A stretch of 34,081 nucleotides of DNA from Clostridia bacterium. Lineage in GTDB: Bacteria; Bacillota; Clostridia; Oscillospirales; CAG-272. Position 1 is the stretch's first letter; every line of letters begins with the position of its first letter. Made by a program: the position numbers and the translations under genes. The stretch lies in assembly GCA_017462035.1 (NCBI GenBank), contig JAFTRY010000024.1:1-34081 (forward strand), in the 5' to 3' direction. Of this stretch, positions 7,056 to 13,581 are shown piece after piece. The notes under the pieces were generated by a model. The model did no database searches and was not told where the DNA came from. It worked only from the letters and a program-made list of their open reading frames with translations.

Positions 7056-7681
7056 TATGATACGTTGTAACCAAGTGTACGCATGTAGCTAAGGATTACA
7101 TCCACAGCCTTCTCAAAGCCGATCTGGCTGGTGTTGATGCAGAGATCGTAGTTGTTGACATCCGCCCAGCTCTTCTGGGTGTAATATTTGTAGTAGGCGG
7201 CACGGGCTTTGTCAATAGATTCAATGCGAGCCGCCGCCTCTTTGGGAAGAACACCGTACATGTTGGTGACTGTCTTAATACAGGTTTCCTTGTCCGCGTA
7301 GATAAAGAGGCGGATGGCGTTGGGATGATCCTTCAGAATGTAGTCGCCGCAACGTCCGATGATAATGCAATTCTGTTTGTCGGCAAGACCGCGGATGATC
7401 TTCGCCTGGTAGTTAAATAGGTTGTCATCCGATATGAACTCATCACTGTCCGGAGGAATGAGCTTTTCACCGTAGCTTCGGTTGTAGCGCTTGAAGAGAT
7501 TCGTTTTGACACGTTCGTCTGCCTTTCCGAATAGCTCAATGTTGATGCCGCTTTCCTCAGAGGCAAGGCGAATGAGATCGTTGTCATAGTAGTCAATATC
7601 CAGACGCTGAGCCAATAGGCGTCCAATCGTTTTTCCTCCGCTCCCAAATCCTCTGGCAATGGTAATTACAAATTCCGGCAT
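7055..7681 (-). CDS. Cytidylate kinase-like P-loop protein, function unknown
   Basis: The 208-residue protein belongs to the cytidylate kinase-like family (Cytidylate_kin2 type), which is separate from true Cmk. The N-terminus VITIARGFGSGGKTIGRLLAQRL has the P-loop (GFGSGGKT) and the helix after it. IIIGRCGDYIL and the Arg-containing stretch KEAAARIESIDKARAAYYKYYT resemble the NMP-binding and lid regions. AAGGAG is eight bases before the ATG. It follows galT by 35 bases and shares its transcript, ending at the bidirectional terminator. Family members are common in Clostridia, but I know of no established substrate. Nucleotide kinase activity is plausible and unproven. Confidence 0.82.
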   Translation of the reverse strand: MPEFVITIARGFGSGGKTIGRLLAQRLDIDYYDNDLIRLASEESGINIELFGKADERVKTNLFKRYNRSYGEKLIPPDSDEFISDDNLFNYQAKIIRGLADKQNCIIIGRCGDYILKDHPNAIRLFIYADKETCIKTVTNMYGVLPKEAAARIESIDKARAAYYKYYTQKSWADVNNYDLCINTSQIGFEKAVDVILSYMRTLGYNVS

Positions 7682-7716
7682 GTTCCGTTCTCCTTTTTGA
7701 ATGTAGGTTTTTGTCT

Positions 7717-9210
7717 TTATCGAATGGTAGCAATGAAACGAAGGAATGCAAGCTGTCCGCCTTCTGTGCGGCGGTACACGCCGGCATCCTCCAAAACGCG
7801 CTGGAAGGTTTTGCCGATCTCGTTTTTAAGAATCTGTTCGGTGTTGTCGAGGGTAAAGGTGTAGCAATCGCGAAAGCGTTCAAACCACTCTTTGTGCTTG
7901 GCAATCTGTTCGTTTTCCCCGAAGTCTTTCCCCTCGGTAATGTATTGGCACATCAGCGCCATCTCGTCCTTCAATCGGGCAGGGAGGACAGCCAGACCCA
8001 TGACCTCGATCAAGCCGATGTTTTCCTTTTTGATATTATGTACGTCAGCGTGGGGATGATAAACTCCAAGAGGATGCTCCTCGGTGGTAATGTTGTTGCG
8101 AAGTACCAGATCCAACTCGTATTTCCCGTCTCTCATCCGGGCGATGGGGGTAATGGTATTGTGGGGTTCTCCGTCGGTGTTGGCAAAAATAAAGGCATCG
8201 GGATCGGAGTAATTTCTCCAGGAGATTAAAATCTTTTCCGCAAGAGAAATCAGATTTTGACGGTTGGAGGAGCGAAGGCGGATCACCGACATGGGCCACT
8301 TTACGATACCCGCTTCCACGTCATCGAAGCAGGCGAAATGGATCTCGGTCTCAATGGGAGCCTTCGCCATGGCAAAGGTGTAGTTTCCGCCCTGCATATG
8401 ATCGTGGGAAAGAATGGATCCGCCAACAATGGGAAGATCTGCGTTGGAGCCCAAGAAATAGTGAGGATACTGTCCCACGAAATCCAGCATACGAACAAAG
8501 GTGGTACGGTCTATTTTCATGGGGGCGTGCTCCGAGGATAAAACAATGCAGTGCTCGTTGTAATATACATAGGGAGAATATTGAAAATACCATTTCTTTC
8601 CGCCAAGGATAGTGGGGATCAGACGAAGGGTCTGACGGGCAGGCTTTCCTGCGTTCCCCGCATATCCCTCATTTTCCGGGCAGAGAAGGCACTTGGGATA
8701 GCCGCTTTGAGGCAAAAGCTTTGCCGCCGCAATGGCACGGGGATCCTTCTCAGGCTTGGACAGATTGATGGTGATATCCAGATCTCCGTAGTTGCCCCGA
8801 TATTCCCACTTCATGTCCTTGGCAACGCGGTAGGTTCTGATGTAATCGCTGTCTCGGCACAGCTTGTAAAAATAGTCCGTGGCAGCCTTGGGGGACAGAG
8901 CGTAAAGAGCGGTAAAGGTGCGTATGACCTCACTGGGACGAGGGGTTAAAAGTCCCATCAGCTTTGTATCAAACAGATCCCGATAAACAACGCTGTCGCT
9001 TTCCAATAGACCGTTTTCGGCTGCGTAGTCGCATAGATCGGATAAGATGCTTTCCAGCTTTTCCTCCTTATCTACCGGTTCGGAGGGACACTCAGAAAGT
9101 CCCAGGGCAGCAAGTAACAGATTGGTGCAGTATATGCGGTCCTCTTCGCAGATGAGCTTGCGTTCTGCGGCATAATCGACCAGCTGTCGAATACGTACAG
9201 TAACATCCAT
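7717..9210 (-). CDS. galT: UDP-glucose--hexose-1-phosphate uridylyltransferase, class II GalT
   Basis: GalT exchanges UMP between UDP-glucose and galactose-1-phosphate in the Leloir pathway. This is the class II form typical of Firmicutes, about 500 residues and unlike E. coli GalT. Recognisable features are CLLCPENEGYAG, the substrate-binding WYFQYSPYVYYNEHCIVLS, the active-site histidines in GGSILSHDHMQGG, and the C-terminal RNNITTEEHPLGVYHPH. I place the start at the ATG at 9210 (497 residues), with AAAGGAG about nine bases upstream, rather than at in-frame upstream starts that lack a good site. A consensus promoter lies 54 bases upstream. The galK and galE genes are not in the window. Galactose release by unseen glycosidases could feed this step. 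Confidence 0.94.
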   Translation of the reverse strand: MDVTVRIRQLVDYAAERKLICEEDRIYCTNLLLAALGLSECPSEPVDKEEKLESILSDLCDYAAENGLLESDSVVYRDLFDTKLMGLLTPRPSEVIRTFTALYALSPKAATDYFYKLCRDSDYIRTYRVAKDMKWEYRGNYGDLDITINLSKPEKDPRAIAAAKLLPQSGYPKCLLCPENEGYAGNAGKPARQTLRLIPTILGGKKWYFQYSPYVYYNEHCIVLSSEHAPMKIDRTTFVRMLDFVGQYPHYFLGSNADLPIVGGSILSHDHMQGGNYTFAMAKAPIETEIHFACFDDVEAGIVKWPMSVIRLRSSNRQNLISLAEKILISWRNYSDPDAFIFANTDGEPHNTITPIARMRDGKYELDLVLRNNITTEEHPLGVYHPHADVHNIKKENIGLIEVMGLAVLPARLKDEMALMCQYITEGKDFGENEQIAKHKEWFERFRDCYTFTLDNTEQILKNEIGKTFQRVLEDAGVYRRTEGGQLAFLRFIATIR

Positions 9211-9263
9211 GGATATCAACTCCTTTAAATACTTGTAATGAGGATTCATGTTCATTCACCCTC

Positions 9264-9292
9264 ATTATACCATTAATTTCCGGGTTTGTCAA
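9264..9292 (-). promoter_or_regulatory. Consensus sigma-70/sigma-A promoter for galT
   Basis: On the minus strand, TTGACA (9287-9292) and TATAAT (9264-9269) are separated by exactly 17 bases. Both hexamers are perfect. Transcription would start near 9257 and give a leader of about 45 bases before the galT ATG. Confidence 0.9.
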
Positions 9293-9362
9293 AGGGATTG
9301 GAAAGATTTATCCGAGAAATATAAAAAATTAAAATCTTTTTTCGGTTTCCTCCCTGAGTGAG

Positions 9363-9391
9363 TTGACAGGGATAGAGAAAAATGTTAAAAT
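9363..9391 (+). promoter_or_regulatory. Sigma-A promoter for the DUF1934/ABC exporter operon
   Basis: TTGACA (9363-9368) and TAAAAT (9386-9391) are separated by 17 bases. The expected start near 9398 leaves a leader of about 70 bases. It is divergent from the galT promoter, with about 70 bases between the two -35 boxes. Confidence 0.85.
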
Positions 9392-9467
9392 ATAGCTATT
9401 GAAGTAATTAATTTGAGAGGAAGTTCTTTGGTGTCTCTTTGGGACGGCGGAGAAGAGGAAATGAACG

Positions 9468-9950
9468 ATGCAAGCGGAAGTAAGAATCAGACTCAGATCG
9501 ATTCGCTACGAGGTGGAAGAGGCCATATTCTCCGTGTTGGATATGGATCAAGAGGATTGGGTCAATGTGGATGAATCGGCAGAACCGGAGGTAATTGAAA
9601 TTAATACGCTGGGAACGATGAAGGAAGAAGAGGGAAGAATAGAGATTTCCTATGAGGAGACACAGGCAACGGGAATGGAGGGATCCTCCACCGCGGTCTC
9701 CTACCTTTCCGAGCAATCGGGCGTGATCAGTATGATCCGTGAAGGTGCTGTTTCTACCGTGTTGGTGTTTGAGAATGGCAAACGGCACCATTGTGTCTAC
9801 CATACTCCCTTTATGCCCTTCGAGGTTTGTGTGCATACAAAAAAGGTGGAGAATCGCTTGATGGACGAGGGATATCTGGAGCTGGATTATATAATCGAGA
9901 TCAGAGGAGCCAGAGCGGAACGCACCAAATTCCGAATGGAACTGCTGTAA
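9468..9950 (+). CDS. DUF1934 (YwiB-like) small beta-barrel protein
   Basis: The 160-residue protein fits the DUF1934/YwiB family, small calycin-like beta-barrel proteins of Firmicutes with no settled function. The pattern of alternating strands is visible: an N-terminal VRIRLRSIRYEVEEA segment, the middle ISYEETQATGMEGSSTAVSY with its typical Thr/Gly-rich turn, the strand EGAVSTVLVFENGKRHHCVY, and a C-terminal ELDYIIEIRGARAERTKFRME. There are no transmembrane segments or signal peptide. GAGAAGAGG precedes the ATG. It is the first gene behind a good promoter and ends 11 bases before an ABC exporter gene, so it is co-transcribed with the exporter. A functional link to the transporter is possible but not supported by sequence alone. 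Confidence 0.75.
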   Translation: MQAEVRIRLRSIRYEVEEAIFSVLDMDQEDWVNVDESAEPEVIEINTLGTMKEEEGRIEISYEETQATGMEGSSTAVSYLSEQSGVISMIREGAVSTVLVFENGKRHHCVYHTPFMPFEVCVHTKKVENRLMDEGYLELDYIIEIRGARAERTKFRMELL

Positions 9951-9961
9951 GGAGCGGGGAT

Positions 9962-11686
9962 ATGAAGCTCTTGTTGGAATATCTGAAACCCTATCGATGG
10001 TATATTGCTCTGACCCTGACGATTAAAACACTGGGAACTTTGGTGGAGCTGGTGATACCTTATATTCTCAGTCATATTCTGGATTCCGTGGTACCGACAG
10101 GACAGGTGCGGAATATTGTTTGGTGGGGTGTGGCAATGCTGGTTTGCGCCGCCCTTGCCTGCGTGGGGAATGTGGTGGCAAACCGTATGGCGGCAAGAGT
10201 GGCGAGACAGTCTACTCAGCAGATCCGTCATGCGCTTTTCGAAAGAGTGATGACGCTGAGTCCCAGACAATTGGATTCCTTCACGATTCCCAGCCTGGAA
10301 TCCCGTCTGACCTCCGATACCTACCACGTGCATCACGTGGTGGGGATGAGTATGCGAATGGGTGTTCGAGCACCGATGCTGTTGCTGGGAGGGATTATTA
10401 TTACCGCAACGCTGGATCCCGTTCTGACGTTGGTCATGGTGCTGGTATTGCCCATGATCTCCGTATCTGTGCTGTTCATTAGTAAAAAAGGCATCCCCCT
10501 ATTTCAGACAACACAGCGGTCAGTAGATTCTATGATTCGTGTGGTGAGAGAGGACGCGCAAGGAATTCGGGTGATTAAGGCACTGTCGAAAACCGATTAC
10601 GAGCGAAGAAAGTATGATCGCGCAAACCGCCGATTGGTGGAGGACGAGACACGTGCCAGTACCACAATGGCGGCATCCAATCCCCTGGTTACCTTCTTTC
10701 TCAATTTTGGATTGGTGACGGTGATGCTGGTGGGCGCGGTGCGTGTGAATGGAGCGTTGACTCAACCGGGCAAAATTATTGCCTTTATCCAATATTTTAC
10801 CCTGATCTCCAACGCAATGATTGGTCTTGCCCGTATTTTCGTGAATTATTCCAAGGGTGCCGCTTCGGCACAAAGAATCGAAGAGGTGGTGCGAACCGAG
10901 CCGGATCTGATTGTAGCTGACGAGAGTCGTTATCCCTCGATGAGGAAAGAGGAAGGGATCGTGTTTGAGGATGTGTCTTTTTCCTATATGGGCAAAAAGG
11001 ATAACCTGTCGCATGTTTCCTTTTCGTTGCCCACAGGCGGGACCCTTGGCTTGATCGGTGCTACGGGAAGCGGAAAGACTACCTTGATCCGATTGCTGAT
11101 GCGATCCTATGATGTGGGATCAGGAAGCGTGCGGATCGAGGGCAGAGACGTTCGTACAATTCCTCATGAGGAGCTGAACGGAATGTTCGGCGTGGTGATG
11201 CAGAACGATTTTATTTTTGCCGATACCATTGCTGAAAATATTCGTTTTGGACGGGAGCTCTCCGACGAGGAGATCCGCCATGCCGCCAGGCTCGCCCAGG
11301 CAAGTGAGTTTATCGAGCAGTATGAGGACGGTTACGAGCATCTCCTTCAATCGAAAGGAACGAATATCAGCGGCGGGCAAAAGCAGAGAATACTCATTGC
11401 CAGAGCACTGGCAGGGAATCCCCGTATTCTTTTGTTGGACGATGCCTCATCCGCGCTGGATTACCGTACCGATGCGGCACTTCGCCGAAGCATCCGAGAG
11501 AATATGAGGAACGTGACTACTGTGGTGGTAGCTCAGCGTGTCAGCTCGGTGATGAATTCCGATCTCATCCTGGTTCTGGATGAGGGAAGGATCATCGGTG
11601 CCGGTACTCACGAGGAGCTCCTTGCTACCTGCGAGGTATACCGGGAGATCAGCGACTCTCAGATTGGAGGTGCCATCCTTGAATAA
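9962..11686 (+). CDS. ABC exporter half-transporter with degenerate ATPase site (TM287/LmrC type)
   Basis: The 574-residue protein has an N-terminal membrane domain with six predicted helices (about residues 15-300) and a C-terminal ATPase domain. Walker A GATGSGKTT starts at residue 366 and the signature ISGGQ at 469. Two catalytic residues are changed: Asp494 replaces the catalytic Glu after Walker B (LLLDDASSALD), and Gln525 replaces the H-loop His. This is the known pattern of the degenerate half of heterodimeric exporters. The chosen ATG at 9962 follows AAGGAG, although the frame is open further upstream. The partner half follows immediately and overlaps by eight bases. Export of lipids, peptides or drugs is possible; the substrate is unknown. 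Confidence 0.93.
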   Translation: MKLLLEYLKPYRWYIALTLTIKTLGTLVELVIPYILSHILDSVVPTGQVRNIVWWGVAMLVCAALACVGNVVANRMAARVARQSTQQIRHALFERVMTLSPRQLDSFTIPSLESRLTSDTYHVHHVVGMSMRMGVRAPMLLLGGIIITATLDPVLTLVMVLVLPMISVSVLFISKKGIPLFQTTQRSVDSMIRVVREDAQGIRVIKALSKTDYERRKYDRANRRLVEDETRASTTMAASNPLVTFFLNFGLVTVMLVGAVRVNGALTQPGKIIAFIQYFTLISNAMIGLARIFVNYSKGAASAQRIEEVVRTEPDLIVADESRYPSMRKEEGIVFEDVSFSYMGKKDNLSHVSFSLPTGGTLGLIGATGSGKTTLIRLLMRSYDVGSGSVRIEGRDVRTIPHEELNGMFGVVMQNDFIFADTIAENIRFGRELSDEEIRHAARLAQASEFIEQYEDGYEHLLQSKGTNISGGQKQRILIARALAGNPRILLLDDASSALDYRTDAALRRSIRENMRNVTTVVVAQRVSSVMNSDLILVLDEGRIIGAGTHEELLATCEVYREISDSQIGGAILE

Positions 11687-13526
11687 GTCTGGAATCAAAG
11701 CCCCCCGTTCCACGCGAGGCGCAGGTGCTCCGAAGATGAGCCGAGACGCGAAGGCGGCAGTGGTTCGCCGTATTTCCAAATATCTGGTTCAGCATAAAGG
11801 AACGGTTCTCATCTGTTTTGTTATGATGGTTTGTTCTAACGTATTAGCCCTGGCGGCACCCAAGCTGTCTCAGCGAGCCATCGATGCCATTGAACCAGGG
11901 GTAGGTAAAGTAGATTTTCGGAGTGTGATCTTTTATTGCGCTCTCATGCTGGTATTCTATATCCTGTCAGCACTTTTGTCCTACTTGCTGGCGGTAACCA
12001 TGGTCAAGCTCAGCCAGAAAATTATTTATACCATGCGGAGGGAGCTGTTCAACCATTTGACAGAATTGCCGGTTGGCTATTTTGATACCCATGCCACGGG
12101 AGAGATTATCAGCCGGATTTCCTATGACATAGACACGGTAAATACCTCCCTGTCTCACGATCTGTTGCAGATTGGAGCCAGCATGATCACCGTGGCGGGC
12201 TCTCTTGTGATGATGGCATCTATTTCTCCCGTTTTGCTGTTGGTATTTGCCTTTACCGTACCCATGTCGATCCTGTATACCAAATACCGCTCGGGAAGAG
12301 TCAGACCCCTGTTTCGTAAGCGTTCTCAAAAGCTGGGAGAGCTGAACGGATATGCAGAGGAGATGCTTTCGGGACAAAAGACCATCCGTGCGTATGGCAG
12401 AGAAAAGGTAATTTCTTCTCGGTTTGACGAAAAGAACGAGGAAGCGGTGGAAGCCTATTATCGTTCCGAGTATTATAGTGCTACCGTGGGACCAACGGTG
12501 AATTTTATCAATAACCTGTCACTTTCTTTGGTGACCATGCTTGGCGGTATTTTTTATCTGTTTTACTTAATGAATGAGACGGGAAGCACCAATATACTTC
12601 CCCTTTTCACCATCTCCCTGGGCGGCGTTTCGGCGTTTGTTCAGTATTCGAGAAAATTTGCGGGTCCCATTAATGAGTTTGCCAATATTGTAAGTGATCT
12701 GCAATCGGCGGCGGCAGCGGCGGAAAAGGTGTTTGCCGTCATGGATGAGGCCCCCGAATTGGCTGACGTGCCAAATGCCGAAACACTCTCCCATGTGAAA
12801 GGAGAGGTGGAGCTGTCCCATGTGCGTTTTGGATATGTACCGGAGAGAGTGATCTTGAGGGACCTGTCTCTAAAGGCTCAGCCGGGAAATACCATCGCTA
12901 TCGTAGGGCCTACCGGCGCGGGAAAAACTACCATTATCAACCTCCTCATGCGCTTTTACGATGTGAATTCCGGAAAAATTCTGGTAGAGGGCAGGGAGAT
13001 CCGCGGATTGACAAGAGAAAGTCTGCGGCAGGCATATACCATGGTGCTACAGGAAACCTGGCTGTTCCACGGTACTATCTATGAAAATATTACTTACGGC
13101 AGGGAGGGCGCAAGTCGGGAAGAGGTAGAGAAAGCGGCGAAAATGGCGCATATCCACTCCTATATCGACGCACTGCCCGATGGCTATGATACCGTCCTCT
13201 CCGATGACGGTGTGAATATATCCAAGGGTCATAAGCAGTTAATTACTATAGCCCGCGCTATGCTTGCCGACTCTCCCATGCTGATTCTGGATGAGGCGAC
13301 CTCCAACGTAGACTCCCGTACCGAGCAAAAGATCCAAGCGGCGATGCAAACGCTGATGGCGGGGCGTACCTGCTTTGTGATTGCGCACCGGTTGTCTACC
13401 GTTCAAAACGCGAATCTGATTTTGGTGGTAAAGGATGGAAACGTGATTGAGCTGGGAACTCACGACACCCTCATGAATCAAAAGGGCTTCTATTACTCTC
13501 TCTACCACTCTCAGTTTGATCACTAA
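11679..13526 (+). CDS. ABC exporter half-transporter with canonical catalytic Glu (TM288/LmrD type)
   Basis: This 615-residue partner subunit has a basic N-terminal extension of about 45 residues, six membrane helices and an ATPase domain. Walker A GPTGAGKTT begins at residue 410, Glu539 follows Walker B (LILDEATSNVD), and the H-loop His570 is intact. The signature is degenerate: ISKGH at 514-518 instead of LSGGQ. This complements the upstream subunit, so the dimer should have one active site made from this protein's Walker motifs and the partner's ISGGQ. The start is taken as TTG at 11679, because GGAGGT lies seven bases upstream and the next in-frame ATG lacks a ribosome site. It overlaps the upstream stop, which suggests translational coupling. 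Confidence 0.92.
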   Translation: MNKSGIKAPRSTRGAGAPKMSRDAKAAVVRRISKYLVQHKGTVLICFVMMVCSNVLALAAPKLSQRAIDAIEPGVGKVDFRSVIFYCALMLVFYILSALLSYLLAVTMVKLSQKIIYTMRRELFNHLTELPVGYFDTHATGEIISRISYDIDTVNTSLSHDLLQIGASMITVAGSLVMMASISPVLLLVFAFTVPMSILYTKYRSGRVRPLFRKRSQKLGELNGYAEEMLSGQKTIRAYGREKVISSRFDEKNEEAVEAYYRSEYYSATVGPTVNFINNLSLSLVTMLGGIFYLFYLMNETGSTNILPLFTISLGGVSAFVQYSRKFAGPINEFANIVSDLQSAAAAAEKVFAVMDEAPELADVPNAETLSHVKGEVELSHVRFGYVPERVILRDLSLKAQPGNTIAIVGPTGAGKTTIINLLMRFYDVNSGKILVEGREIRGLTRESLRQAYTMVLQETWLFHGTIYENITYGREGASREEVEKAAKMAHIHSYIDALPDGYDTVLSDDGVNISKGHKQLITIARAMLADSPMLILDEATSNVDSRTEQKIQAAMQTLMAGRTCFVIAHRLSTVQNANLILVVKDGNVIELGTHDTLMNQKGFYYSLYHSQFDH

Positions 13527-13536
13527 GATCGTAAAG

Positions 13537-13574
13537 AAAGTGACCGCAAACCGAAAGGCTTGCGGTCACTTTTG
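13537..13574. terminator. Hairpin terminator between the ABC operon and the glycoside hydrolase gene
   Basis: A 13-bp perfect stem (AAAGTGACCGCAA/TTGCGGTCACTTT) is followed by TT on the plus strand; on the minus strand it is followed by CTTTACG. It lies between two convergent genes. The T tracts are short, so termination may be moderate. Confidence 0.72.
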
Positions 13575-13581
13575 ATATTGA

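Noticed and set aside
9461..9571. Alternative ATG seven bases before the DUF1934 start, in another frame
   Set aside because: It gives a short peptide of about 35 codons with no family resemblance and only competes with the correct frame.
9791..9961. Upstream extension of the first ABC subunit into the DUF1934 gene
   Set aside because: The added residues are not family-like, and the ATG at 9962 has AAGGAG directly upstream.
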